Below, piece by piece: positions 51,691 to 63,781 of a stretch of DNA of 64,000 bases. Origin of the DNA: Lepidurus packardi (taxonomy: Eukaryota > Arthropoda > Branchiopoda > Notostraca > Triopsidae). The stretch is taken from NCBI GenBank assembly GCA_023053545.1, contig JAKZAN010000006.1, positions 1,245,001 through 1,309,000 on the forward strand, given 5' to 3'. The first letter of the stretch is position 1. The number at the start of each line of letters is the position of its first letter. A model generated the notes under the pieces. That model did no database searches. It was not told the origin of the DNA and saw nothing but the letters and a program-made list of their open reading frames with translations. Position numbers and translations under genes: made by a program.

Positions 51691-54600
51691 GTAAAACACC
51701 TCCCCTTTGTACTAACCAAACCAGCTCCCCAAATCGGTTGTTGTGGTGGGGTTTCTTTTCTGGGCCAGTCAGAGAGCAGGGGGAGTCTTTTGATAGTCAC
51801 TCTGGCACACATGACTTGAGTCTAAGGCAAGACTTTCGGACACTCGTTTCCTTTCTAGTTAACTGACGCGCCACTTTTCAATGACCTTATATTCAGCCAC
51901 GCAGTACAGGTATCGATACCGAGCCATTGGGGTGGTAAGTGATTTGGAGTTCGTGGTCTCTTCCTACCGAATCTCACTCAACCTTCCACATTAAAAATAA
52001 AACTTTTGTTGCTGTGTTTGCCCGTGTGTGGCTTTAATTCGTTTATTTGTATACCTGGGCATTGACACACGAGCTGGTATATAACGTATGTTGTTTTCAA
52101 TTCGCGTCCCACGTTTTGGGGAACTGTCATCCTGACCCTCTTTGTACCTTTTCCCTCGTGACTTGGGAGGGTTTTGGGTGAGTTATATGTTCCAATTGCA
52201 GTTGCACCCAAGAGTTGGGAGCACGGCGACAGACACACAGGCCCTAGCAGTCTCGCTGCTATAATTAACTCGGAGCTGAAGACGAAGAAAGACTTGCTTA
52301 TTTCTGGGACTCGGGGGAAAGAAATATGAGTACTGCAGTTTTTAATATTTTCCCCCCTGATCTGGAGACGCAGAAGAGCGTGAAAGTGGCATTGGAGACA
52401 CCGGGATTAGCTTCTGACGTCGTTTAAGTTGCGTTTTGTTCCAACACAAAAAAGCCCGAAAGGCAACGTGTTCCAAGAAGCTACGGACGTGTTAGTTCTT
52501 CAAGATTTGCAGGTTGAGGTCACCCGGCTAACTTATACAGCAGAAAACCGCCTGCCGAAACGTTATTTTTAGTCCCGCGCAGTCCCGAAAAATACAAAGC
52601 ACAAAACCCGGGCGAAGATCCAACGATGCTGACGACGTCGGACAACCCAACTGCTTACTTACGGATGCCTCCGTTCCTTCCCCTCTCTATCTCCGTCTCC
52701 CCCACACTTGCATTAGCTCCTGCACACCAACGCCGACACATTTTACTCCTCTCCAACTCGCTTGTTGTTGTTATTTAAGTTACGGACCATTGTTTAACAT
52801 AGTGCCGTTTACGAAGCATTCGGTATCAACCACGTGACAGTGAGTGACAATACCTAAATTCGGATACTTGAGTTTAAGTGCTTCGTAAACGTTAGTTTCT
52901 TAGAAGAAAAGTTGGTTTTAGTACTACGCGGTATAAATGATTGGACTTTTTTAGAAGGAAAATAAGAGCTATTTCTTCCTTTTTTTTAAAAAAAAAAGGA
53001 AGAGTTAAATATTCTGGGACTTTGTTGTGCACTTGAACTGGCTTGGAGCAGGCCAAGTTATGTTTTGTTGTGGGTGATTAATTAATAAGGAGCTTAAAAA
53101 AGCGCTTGGTCCCTTACCAAGTTCCAGCGAGTGTTGAGGAATGCCTTGGGCTCGAAAGCAACAGCCTCTGCAGCGCACGCGTAGTGCCGCCCATTTGCTT
53201 GTCGACACTTGCTCGAGTCTTTTTCGGCGTCTCACGACGAAAGTCCGGGATTTGTCCAGTACTTCGGCGCTCAATTTGAACCCTTTGCAGGAACGTGGAC
53301 AAACTTGCGAACCCGAACTGCCTTCGTTTGACATTGTGGATCCCCAGACAATTGACAATACGCCAGGTGTAGACTCTGCTGAGAGCCACTCTGCTCAGGG
53401 ACCGTGTGCGCGTCGATTCAAAAGTCCGCGTCGCCGCCCGCGCCGTCATACGACCACAGTTCTAACCCACGAGTTTCTTCCGACTACCACACCCCAGCCA
53501 CAGCCTCCTCCAAGTCCCTTGCCAGCTTCCATGAGTTGCAAATTGCCGTTTAGGTCACCGTCTCCGTTGTCTTCCAACTCTTCGCCGTCGAGCGCGTCGT
53601 CGAGCGCGTTGGACTCGGCGGCGAGTTCGAATCCCAGCGAAACGCCCACTCCCACTCCTAGTCCCCGCTTGTCGTCCGAGCTTTCCGACTCGACGCCTAT
53701 AGAGGAAGACCAGGGCGCCGCCGCCTGTATTGAAACTGAAATAGAAGCCGAAACTCAGGATTCTGGCACCATGACGCGGCGCCGAATGCGGCGACCACGA
53801 AAGAAGGGGATGGAGTCTCAACAGGGAACACCCTCTACGGGAGCGATGGGCCTGGAGGAGCAAGTCCAAGAAATTGCGCAAAAGACTAATTGGGCTTTGC
53901 AAATGGCCGAGTTGGACCCCGATAAAGACAACGCGCTCACTAAGAATGAGGCAATACTAGATGTGGGCATCATGCCATCAGGATATTCACACTACCCATC
54001 CGGGTACGGTGTGCGTAAGAAAAGTGCACACCTCGATACCCGACCAGACGGCAATAATTTGACATTAGCGCTACCCTTTGCCCTAACAGACACGGAAGTC
54101 CAGCCTTCACCACCTGCCGATGCCTCGATTTTGGATCTGAGCTTTATGGAATTCACCAACAATCCATTGTATCAACCGCAACTTACAGTTACACCAATCG
54201 CTCCAACGGAACAAGAAAAAGAGTTGTTTCCAGTGCTCCGGACTCCCTTGTTCCGTAAAACAAGCAAAGTGGACTTAATTGTGTTCCCGAGCAAGCCAAA
54301 TCAGCCCACAGACATGGCCAAAAACGAGTCTCCAGGCTTACCATACCCTTTACACCCTGAATCGGTCTACGACCCGTTACAGTTCTCCCTCACTTCCAAT
54401 GATTTGGCCTGGTTGGTGGGACCTAATGCCCTGCAAAGCTCGGTACATTCGGCGAAACCTGAGCCAGACCTTCAGCCTTCCATTTTGGAAACGTCCTGGC
54501 TGGACGACTATCCCTATGTCCATCATGGGCGTTCCACAGTCAATAAAACTCAAACTGTTACGCCCAAACTCACCGAAAAGGCGTATCCTTATATCTCCGT

Positions 54601-57462
54601 GCCCTCTACTGCTAGGAGTGGCGATAAATCACCGGGTACGCTTGATCAGCAAATGTCCAAAAGCGCCACCAAGCTCAGACGCACATCCGAGAACATGAAT
54701 TCTTTGCTATTGCAGTATGAGCCCCTTGATTACTCCGCTACCAGCAATCTGAGCAATGCCCGGCCGGAGGATTTCCCGGGTACCGTGCCCAACACGTCAG
54801 CTTCTGCTGCAATCTATGATAGTTATAGCGAGAAATACTATGCTCCTGCGACCACCACAGCCACAGTCAGCAAATCACATTCGTCTCATCCCAAATCCAG
54901 TCACAATAATAGTCATTCTGGTTATCTTAATGCAGCAGCCGGCGTTGCTAGCGTCACGGTATACTGTCTATGCTAGCATCCTATCTTTCGAATGGGAATC
55001 GAATGGAATTAGCTGCAGTACTTAGCAACTAACTAAACTTAATTCTATGCAGCTCATGTGTCTTGTCTTTGGCTGTGCATACTGCATTGTTCATGAGTTT
55101 CGACTACTAACCAGATTTGGAACCTTTCATAAGAGTAAGTTGGAGTCGTTAAGTTGATGAGTTGAAACTTTACCATGATATCCCCATTCATGATCCCCTC
55201 CTCTGGCTCGGGGAATGTCGTATTGCATAAGTAACGAAAGAAAAATGAAAAAAAAAAAAAAAAAATACCGGACATTCCACAAACCTAGATGTTGGTTTTA
55301 CCAAACAGACACCCTTGCACGCTTTCTTTTTTTTTAAATTTTTTTTTTTAGTTTTTCTGTTGGTAGGCTTGGCATATTTTTGCGAATTGATTTGACACTT
55401 TCGGAGTTGGTTAGTAACAAAAACATGAATGAAAGTAACTGAGCGAAAGAAACAGAGAACACAACCTCCCATTGTTGTGCCTTTTGCCTCTTGTTTTATT
55501 TCCAATTCCTGGCCTTTGCCATTGCTGCCTACTGCCCATCCATCTGATGTTGGTTGCCCTTGCCGCGTTACCAAATCTGGGTTTGTCTTGCCCTTTTTGT
55601 CGCCTTGGCCTTCTGCGTCGCTGTGACCTGACCTTGACGGGATATGGTGTTGATGACCTATTCTGGGTGTTCCGATGCGTGGCCCACAGCAGAATGTTCC
55701 CCGAGCTCCTTCCATCGAGGATGACGAAGACGGACATCTCATTTACCGCATCGGCGACGTTCTGCAGGATCGATGTTCGTGACACGATAGCTCTATTTTG
55801 GGTTTCATTTTCGTTTTACCTAAACTTTATTTTCCAATTTTGTTTTTAAAGAAAAAGTCACACTCCATTTTTTTACCTACACTTTTAAGATTAAAAAAGT
55901 TCATTTGAAAAAAAGGAGTTCGAGGGCGTTGTTTTTAATGCACAGTATTCATTAGTTGTTTTTTTTCTTATTTGCAGACAAGATCCTTGCAACCTTGGGC
56001 GAAGGAACTTTTGGGAAGGTTGTGAAAGTGAAGAACATGTCAAGGTACGGAGCTGGTAGTTGTTTGAAATTTTAACTCAATTGTTGTTCTTTATATAGTC
56101 GTGGCGAATACTTGGCATTGAAGATTATTAAGAATGTCGACAAGTATCGTGAAGCCGCCAAATTAGAGATTAATGTCTTGGAAAAGTTGGATCAGAAGGA
56201 TCCCGAAGGACGACAGTAAGTTGTACTAAAATTTCGACACGCTAGCTCTAGCTAATAAAATTCTCAAATTTCAGTTTGTGCGTTAAAATGATAGATTGGT
56301 TTGATTACCATGGCCACATGTGTATCGCTTTCGAGATGTTGGGCCTATCTGTCTTTGACTTCTTGGTAAAATCATTCTACCGTAAAATGAGATTACCGAT
56401 GTACTAATGGAGAAATTTGCATATTGTAGAAAGACAACAATTATCAGCCCTATCCCTTGGAACAAGTTCGCCATATCGGGTACCAGCTGTGCTACGCGGT
56501 CAAGTTCTTGCATGATACTCGTCTCACGCATACAGACTTGAAGCCCGAGAATATACTCTTTGTTGATTCTGATTTTGACATCAGTTATAATCCTAAAAAA
56601 GTAAATAATTAAAAAAAAATTATTATTAACTATTGATATCGTTGCCTTTGGAATGCGAGCAAATCGATCTTGAAGAATGTTGTTAATTCTGTTATCCTTG
56701 TACAGAAGAGGGATATGCGGCGTGTTAAGCGAACGGATGTTCGGCTCATTGATTTCGGGAGTGCCACCTTTGACCATGAACACCATTCCACCATTGTGTC
56801 GACCAGGCATTACCGGGCCCCCGAAGTCATTTTGGGTAATTATTGGTGTTGTCAGAGGCAGTACAGCGGAAAATTGGTTCACGTGTTGTTTGGTTTGGTA
56901 AATTTAGAATTGGGCTGGTCACAACCTTGCGATGTGTGGTCCATTGGTTGCATCCTTTTTGAGCTTTACTTGGGTGTAACCTTGTTTCAGACACATGATA
57001 ACAGAGAACATCTGGCTATGATGGAACGTATCTTAGGACCCATACCATACAGGTAAAACCGCGATTGCATTCATTTCTGTGTCTCATATTGGCAACTGTT
57101 TGTGTAGGATGGGACGTAAGACCAAAACCAAATATTTCTATCATGGCAAGTTAGATTGGGACGACAAAAGCTCAGCGGGTAGATACGTGCGCGAAAATTG
57201 CAAACCGCTCAAGGTACGAATCGTTCCGGATAAACAATATTTTATGTAATTGTTCTATTTTGTTTCTTAGCGGTACCAGATGTCAGATGAAGACGAACAT
57301 GGCTTACTTTTCGATCTGATTCATAAAATGCTGGATTATGAACCGTCTCAACGCTTGCTTTTACGTGATGCTTTACGTCATCCGTTTTTTGATAAAATCC
57401 CGACACATATGCGTCTGGGTAGTGATAGGGAACGAGAACGGAGCCACTCGTTATCCAGATGA
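48121..57462 (+). CDS. Doa: LAMMER (CLK/DOA) dual-specificity kinase, two N-terminal forms
   Basis: LAMMER kinases phosphorylate SR splicing proteins. RS form: 48121-48269, 51552-51690, then the kinase exons 55690-55774, 55978-56044, 56099-56215, 56275-56365, 56430-56600, 56706-56835, 56908-57052, 57108-57213, 57271-57462; 463 residues. Long form: 53141-54958 joined to the same kinase exons; about 973 residues. Kinase marks in order: LGEGTFGKV (glycine loop), [10 protein letters not shown] (ATP Lys), [10 protein letters not shown] (catalytic loop), LIDFGSATF (DFG), [26 protein letters not shown] and the family signature [12 protein letters not shown]. The stop is at 57460-57462. Both N-terminal routes end in phase 0 and fit the phase-0 acceptor at 55690. 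Activity, localisation and targets are inferred from the family. Confidence 0.93.
51691..53140. promoter_or_regulatory. Doa: Intronic region with probable internal promoter of the LAMMER long form
   Basis: No coding exon seen. The large exon at 53141 opens with its own ATG, so a second promoter or a 5' UTR exon is expected in this interval. Two inverted repeats stand out: CGTTTACGAAGCA (52809) against TGCTTCGTAAACG (52879), and the foldback CTTCCTTTTTTTT/AAAAAAAAAAGGAAG at about 52975-53004. Confidence 0.35.
53141..54958 (+). CDS. Doa: Alternative long N-terminal exon of the LAMMER kinase
   Basis: A single 606-codon open exon starts [15 protein letters not shown] and ends VASVT before the donor ACG|GTATAC, phase 0, which joins [17 protein letters not shown] of the kinase. 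The encoded region is disordered: Ser/Pro/Thr-rich with a run of Ser/Ala at residues 130-180, basic [11 protein letters not shown] near residue 215, and no known domain. Fly Doa is known to use alternative promoters giving isoforms with large N-terminal extensions. That this exon joins the kinase is inferred from phase and position; a direct transcript would prove it. Confidence 0.72.
54959..55689. other. Intron before the LAMMER kinase domain exons
   Basis: 731 nt without coding exons. It contains A and T runs at 55244-55264 and 55328-55353. The reading frame upstream of 55690 is closed by TGATGA, so an acceptor at 55688-55689 (CCCACAG) is required. Confidence 0.5.
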
Positions 57463-58460
57463 TGGTTATTAGCTCATTTAGGACACAAAAGTTAAGCTCT
57501 GCTTTCATTCGCGCTGTTAAATGAGTTAAGACAGAAATGCTAGACAAGGTTCATTCTGAATTTGTCATTTTGTACATGAATTTAAAGGAGAAGTGCATGT
57601 CGTGGACTGCCTGTTTGGGGCTACCTTAAAATGATTCGTCTATGTCTATTGCTGATTGAGAAGGGAGTGTGTAAAAGTACATAGTTTTGAGAACTCTTTA
57701 TCTTGTCTTGTTTTTTTCTCTGTGACTTGGTTCGAATTTCTTGTTCAGCCTTCAGCGGTTGGCGCGTGTTTGTAGTAATCGATTTTTTTAGTTTAAGCGA
57801 TTCGATACGATTCGTGACCGATAGCATTTGTTGTCAAAACGCCAAAACCTACGCGCTTGGTTTGTCATGTGCAGCGTTTTAGTTCTTTCCTCGAAAAAAA
57901 GTTCCTCTATTGGTCTCTCTGCAATGACTATCTCGGAGACGATAAGAACGTGTTGTAATTATTTTTGTAATTCAGTGTGTCTTGATCACCAAGCAGAATA
58001 CGGTAACAACTTGTGAACGTGAAGTACAAAGATTACTGTCTGCGTTTCGAGATTTATCGTTACAAACGTAAGTGCTTTTATTGTTAACCGTCAAGCTAAA
58101 GATAGCAAAAGAGTTATTTTTATTATATCTCAATCATTCAGGTAATGTAAGAATATGAAGGTGCCACATCGGTCTTTTGTTCTTTTTTAATGTCAAGGCG
58201 ACTGACTGACGTTCCTTCCAGTTCGAAACCTGGAAGCCTTGTGATTTTTTTGCCCGTTGGGGTTTCAGTGGTTTCACTGGCAATTCACACTTTTGTAAAA
58301 GCCAATTAGTATGACTTTCGTCATTACATGTGTTAGACGGTTGCCTAAGCTCACAGTCTTGAAGAAAACTTCAACCCTAACTATTGTACCCGGTCTTTAG
58401 GCAATAAGAGAAACATGCTCTGGATGCAATCGGGACGTGAATGGACTTAACGACTAGAAG
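57463..58460. other. Intergenic region after the LAMMER kinase
   Basis: About 1 kb with no ORF of coding character. It should contain the kinase 3' UTR and the promoter of the membrane-protein gene at 58461. No repeat family from elsewhere in the window was recognised here. Confidence 0.4.
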
Positions 58461-60271
58461 ATGATGTCACTCACGACACCAGCTTTCGTTCTTCTCCAAG
58501 GTAAGATTAAGAGCGGAAATGCTCTACCCGTGATGACACACAACCCACTTGCTTGCTCGGAACAATCCAGCCCATCTTTGGCTGCAACCTTTCATCATTC
58601 TTCTCCTTCTTTGTTTAATTTTGTTTCCCTGCCCAAACCTAAGCAACCTTATCTTGCATGCTTCGGAAAAGACAAGCCGAACTAATCTCCCGAAAGAACT
58701 CCGTTGCCTATGACAGGAAGTCGAGCTGTTAATTTCTAAAATGTTCATTGTTGGTTCGTTTCTTGATTTCAAAATAGGATTCCTATGGTTGTGCTGTCTC
58801 ACGGACTGGTTTGGCATAGTCGAAACTTCGCCAACAAGTCTGTTACCGCTCACTACTTCCTCCTTACCCCATATCTCCGTCCTCAGTTCTGATGCTCTTG
58901 ATACAGAAAAGGAAAACAACGGAACGCAGCCGATAACTTCATTTAACGAGCGAAAGTTGGGACCTGGTGCATCTTTACTAGATTCCGAATCTTCTGTTGT
59001 TCGCCCACTCGAAGAAGCCAAACATGTACCAATAAACAGCACTCGCCGAGTATTAGCCATACGTCCGGTACCAAGAACGGTTGCCTTGGTGCATGATGTC
59101 GAGCATTCTACGCATATCATACAAACAACTCGACCGGCTCGGATTGACCCAGCGACACAGGGTCACGAAGATGACGAATCGGTGAGCGACATAGAACGGT
59201 TTGTCAGCACAACGCCTTCCGAAATAGTAGAAATGACAGATAAGTCAGTTTCTTTCACAGACATTCCGAACGCCACGCCTGTAGTGATAAATGTGCTGAA
59301 CTTGCAAGATCTCGGTTCTAACCGTTCTGCGTTGGATACAAAGCCTACTTTCTTATCAAACCATACGGCGATTGATTCTCCACCGACTTGGAGCAGGGCC
59401 GGAACGACTTACGGTCGTTCGTATGAAGCCACGGGCTTGAACGTTGTACTAGAGCTGGAAAACCATGAAGAACGGATCGCTACCACCGTTACTTCCATAA
59501 AGAGCTCTAAGCAAGACGGCCAAGTTTCTCCAGTGAATGAAACAATTGAGGTTAGTCCGAGGATTAGTAATCGTACTTCAGAGAGAGAGCTCCAGAACCC
59601 GGATTTTGGAGAGTATCCTTCTGATTCGCTGACGGAACGCGCCAGTAATCAAAGTGTTATTCAAAACGATGAAACGAGCCAAAATATGGATTCAGAAACC
59701 TACTATAACGTCACTTGGGATTTTACTACGTTACCTGCCACGGTCTTGTGGAATTCTAGTCAAGCCACGATAGCATACGACTTCCCCAATACGACCCTTG
59801 AAGCTGTGGAATTACTACAAACAGCAGAACTCGGAGCAGGATCGATCGTTGGTATTGTGATAGCAGGATTTATCGTATCCACTGTCGTTTTAGGTAACGC
59901 TACTCTTTTTAGGTTTACCTACACGTCGACTTCATGCTCTAATTCTTTTAATAGGAGCGATGGGTTATTGGTATTACAAGTATCAGTATTTACACCGACC
60001 ACAAACCTTACAAGAACGGTATGCACCCTCAGAATTGGGTTATGGTCCTAGTGATGACTCGTTTCGTGTGGGATATATTCATCATCCCGATATACCGAAA
60101 GTAATTGGCCAATAATTAATTGGAGTCATTGTCTATATAACAAATTGGTTTGGTATATAGGATAGCTCAGAGGAAATGTACAGTCTGGATAACGATTCCT
60201 TTTTAAATAGCTTGGAAGCTATGACAATTCCTAATTATTGGACGGAGCAGATTAAGCATACTAAATTGTAA
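58461..60271 (+). CDS. Secreted-domain single-pass membrane protein, family not recognised
   Basis: Four exons: 58461-58500, 58778-59893, 59955-60100, 60161-60271; 470 residues, junctions in phase. The signal peptide is split by the first intron: MMSLTTPAFVLLQG joins FLWLCCLTDWFGIVE. The ectodomain of about 330 residues is Ser/Thr/Pro-rich with about a dozen N-X-S/T sequons and no cysteine pattern, mucin-like. A membrane helix (GSIVGIVIAGFIVSTVVLGA) is followed by a tyrosine-rich tail (MGYWYYKYQYLHRPQT) and an ordered-looking C-terminus (MYSLDNDSFLNSLEAMTIPN, then YWTEQIKHTKL). I do not know the function. The stop at 60269 overlaps a good donor (TT|GTAAGTG). Splicing to 60423 would replace the last residue with about 29 others ending at 60510. 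Confidence 0.82.
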
Positions 60272-60535
60272 GTGTTTTGTAAATGTAAGTGTAAATGATT
60301 TTATTATGCAAGATATCCCTGAAGTGATGTTTAGACTTTTTTATGGGAAACATCCCTTTTCTTGATTTTTGTAATAACTTCCACTCAACCTTGCATCCTG
60401 TAATCCTTTTCCCTCCATGCAGTCAATGTGATCTCAAATATTGGAACCGTGAAGAACAGTACTTAACGGATAAATGTAAAAGGAAAGTTTTTTTTTGGTG
60501 TTATACTTGAAAGGGAGTGTGGGCAATAGTGTTCG

Positions 60536-62054
60536 CTATACTTTTTTCTTGAGAAAGTAGTTCAGCACGGGAAGTACGACTTTCCTGGATGCTGAATTCT
60601 GCTGTTCATAGTGGGTCAGAAACTGAATTGATCGGTTCATACATTGATTGAAAGCCTTGAGTTCCAAGGACGGCGTGTTGCTTTGCTGGAGCGCTTCGCT
60701 GATCTAAAAATGCGGTATTCAATTGCAATTCGATATCCCCATAGCGCTTACCTGGTGCGCGAATCCGACGTCTCGAGAGAAAACGGCCAAGTCACGTTTT
60801 ACTGAACCAGCAATTTCTGTGCCCATGATAACCAACGCAGAATAAGCAAACTTCTGGCAGTAATTATAAAATTCGTCATCATTTACTTCTGGGTATCTCT
60901 TAAGGTAATTCTACGGGAGTACGTTATTACCAAGGGTCGTTTCAAATGGCAACGTTTTGTTTACTTGAACTAGCATGGGAACGGAAGCTATGGCTATCTG
61001 GTTCCTTTCATTGTTTAGAGTCTTGACATCTCGACGTAGTAAATCTTGCCAAGTTAGTGAACTAACGTCTACCTTGGCTTCAAGAATTGCGTTAAAAATA
61101 GTTTCACGGTCCGGTTGGTCGAGAAACTTCTCCAAGTAATCAACCATAGCCTTATCTTTGGGCGTCGCACGTTTGGCCGTCTCCGATAAGTTGACAGTGT
61201 CCAAAAGAATTGTTCCTATTCGACAATTCAATTAAAGTTTTCTTCGGAAAGGCATTTCTTTTGCAATATATACCATGAAGCAGAGCTGCTAGTTGCGAGG
61301 TGATAAAGTTCTCGGTTTCTTTGAGGATTTTTTCCGTGATCAAAGTACAACAAGACCCCACGGGTTCTACCGTTAGGTCCACATGAGCTTCTTTGGTTCG
61401 GTCTAGAGTGTGGTGATCGATGATTTCGACGACACTGACTTCTAGCTCTGCGTCCTTATGAGAGAGCACATTATGATCAACTAGAGTAAGTTCCAATTTG
61501 CCGGATAAAAACATTTCATCATTCGGACACTCATCCCTATAATGCCGAAAATGACTCTTATTATTTGTACACGTTTTTCTTTATTGACCTTGTCGGTAAA
61601 TCCGTAAGTGAAAACCCAGTCTTGCGAAACAGGAACTCGACTTCGGTTTTTAATCTCAATTCGCCTCTTGTAGTATTGAGTACGGGACAAACTAATACAT
61701 CCGAGTTCTCTACTTTTGAGGCTAGGAATCGAGCGTAAACGAACGCCGATGCTGCAGAGTCCAAATCACAAGCTTCATTACCCATTACGAGATGTACTTT
61801 TTCATACTTCCTCCATTCTTTCAAGCTATCCCCGACCTATGGAAATGGAAAGGAAATTGAATTAGGAGCCACTATTATTAGTTTTCGCACTCTGGTGGCC
61901 GTCGGCCGTATCAGTGACGGTGGTCTGTATATTTTCCGAAAACATCATAACAGATCAATATTGTAAGATTGTCTCGAAAACTAGAAGTGATGTAAGATAG
62001 TGCTCTACTTACATGAAAATGCTGAGAAGTTGATGCAGGTAGGCTGGTGTCCAT
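60536..62054 (-). CDS. Prune: Prune, DHH-family phosphodiesterase/exopolyphosphatase
   Basis: Prune proteins hydrolyse short-chain polyphosphate and cyclic nucleotides and act in cell motility and neural development. Minus-strand exons: 62054-62013, 61836-61589, 61536-61274, 61215-60965, 60910-60752, 60703-60536; 376 residues, all in phase. DHH motifs: GNEACDLDSAASAF (motif I, Asp-X-Asp), LTLVDHNVLS (II), EIIDHHTLD (III, modified DHH) and VGSCCTLITEKIL (IV). TILLDTVN and KATPKD-like (RATPKDK) follow, then the DHHA2 domain. It lacks the long Pro-rich C-terminal tail of vertebrate PRUNE1. The start at 62054 gives a 14-residue leader; an upstream in-frame ATG exists at 62165 but overlaps the divergent gene. 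Confidence 0.93.
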
Positions 62055-62163
62055 AGTTTCCCTATCTCTTCCGCGGATTACAAAGCTATAAAACGGTACT
62101 TTCCAAGGGGGCGGGAGCACGCTTTGCGAAACCAGACGGCGGTATTTTGAAAGCAAAACAAGC
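62055..62163. promoter_or_regulatory. Divergent promoter between Prune and the alpha-arrestin gene
   Basis: Only 109 bp separate the Prune ATG (62054, minus) from the arrestin ATG (62164, plus). No TATA box was found, and the interval is more GC-rich than its surroundings (GGGGGCGGGAGCACGC). It is likely a bidirectional core promoter shared by the two genes. Confidence 0.6.
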
Positions 62164-63781
62164 ATGGGACCGCAAAAATTTGAAGTTGTTCTTGATAACC
62201 CTTATCGTGCTTATTTTCCCGGAGCAATGGTGGCGGGTTCTTTACATGTCTGGTTGGACAAGCCGAGAAGTTTTAGAAGTAAGCTTTTAAAATTACTCGA
62301 AATGCGAACTCAATTATTCTTACTGAAATGGTTTCTAGAAATTGCGGTCTATTGTAAGGGAAAAGGCGACGTGAAATGGTCCGAAACCAGACAGACGGGC
62401 TCGGGCGACTCTCGTCGCACAGAAACAATTTATTACACTTCAAACCAGAGCTATATTGACTTAAAACAGGTTGTGCACGGAAGTGCTGGTAAGCATTGAA
62501 AATAGACTTGGTTGATTAGAATTTTTCTCGGTAGGCAAATGTTTTTGTCTTAGACGGAGATCAGACGTATGAGTTGCCAGCCGGGCAGCATCAGTATCGC
62601 TTTGAAATGTTACTCCCTAATCACGGGCTGCCGTCATCTTTTGAAGGGAAACACGGGCACGTGCGCTACTTCGTAAAAGCCAAAATCGACCGACCGTGGC
62701 GTAGTGATGACGAAACTAAGACCATGTTCACACTAAACTCAATAGTGGATCTTAACGTCCATCCTGAATATTTAGTAACTACTTTAACACTAGTCATGTT
62801 AACTTATTTTAATCATTGTGGACTTGCTCTTAGAAACCGGAACAAAAGTCTGATCATAAACGTATCTGTTGTCTTTGTTGTCGTTCGGGAAGAATAACAG
62901 CTAGTGCATCAGTAGCTCGGACTGGGTACGTGCCTGGAGAATATGTAGAATTTAGTGCTACGGTGGACAACAAAAGCTATAATACCGTACACGTTAAGAT
63001 GCGGGTTGTGGAGGTAAAGCAATCGCTGCTGAACAGAATTAAAGCGACTTAATTTAATTTATTTTGTTCTAAAGAATATAACCTATAAAGCACAAGGCCG
63101 ACAGAAAGTTGAATCTCGTAATTTACTTGATGCGTGCGAGAAAAGTATTGAACCTTCGAGTGTGAAAGTTTGGGATCACGAAGGCTTAGTTTTGCCGCCT
63201 ATGCCCCCTACAGGCTTGCCGTATTGTGATATTATTGATGTAGGCCATATTTTGGAGGTAATAGTTTCTCTTTATGTGGATTATGCTCTTATACATACTA
63301 TCAATTTCAGTTCGAAGTGAACCCTGGCATGTTTTCGTTCGACATGGAGCTACCATTCACAATGAAGATTGGTACAATCCCTTATTCACAGCGTTTTGAT
63401 CTTTACGAAAAGCCAACTGCTCCGCCAGTACCGTACTTCGATCCTGCTGGCCCTATGGCACCCTGTGCTCCTGCTATCTACATACCCGATAACCCGCCCT
63501 CGTATAATAATGTTCTAGGAGGGGGTGGGTTTGTTGCACCATTTGTCTCAAACTTCCCAATCTATCCTGATATGCGTAAGTATCCTGACTTTATTGTAAT
63601 TCGTGTCTGTGTATTAGTTCTTTGCTTCGTATTCTTTATAGCGCCACCAAGATACGAAGAAAGTGCCTACGGGACACAAGACTTCCGAGATGATTCCGAT
63701 TCTCATCTTCCACCAGGGCCCATCGGTTTTGTTCCTCGGTATGCTTCGTATCACCTCGAAAAACCTAAAACTGTCGAATAA
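62164..63781 (+). CDS. Alpha-arrestin (arrestin domain-containing protein, ARRDC type)
   Basis: Alpha-arrestins bind membrane proteins and recruit NEDD4-type ubiquitin ligases. Seven exons: 62164-62278, 62339-62488, 62554-62774, 62834-63013, 63075-63257, 63311-63575, 63642-63781; 417 residues, in phase. The N-arrestin fold starts FEVVLDNPYRAYFPGAMVAG. Family marks are YELPAGQHQYRFEMLLP, the GLPSSFEGKHGHVRYFVKA block, RICCLCCRSGRITASASVAR and TGYVPGE at the start of the C-arrestin fold. Two PPxY motifs occur in the tail, NPPSYNN and PPPRYEE, the second just after the last intron. Length and motifs fit ARRDC2/3/4; I cannot tell which. Confidence 0.93.

Noticed and set aside
52975..53004. T8A10 foldback as a bacterial-type terminator
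   Set aside because: The setting is a eukaryotic intron, so such a terminator has no meaning here; noted only as a hairpin.
53005..53902. Minus-strand ORFs opposite the long LAMMER exon
   Set aside because: Arg-rich shadows of the plus-strand Ser/Pro-rich frame; no start context or splice support.
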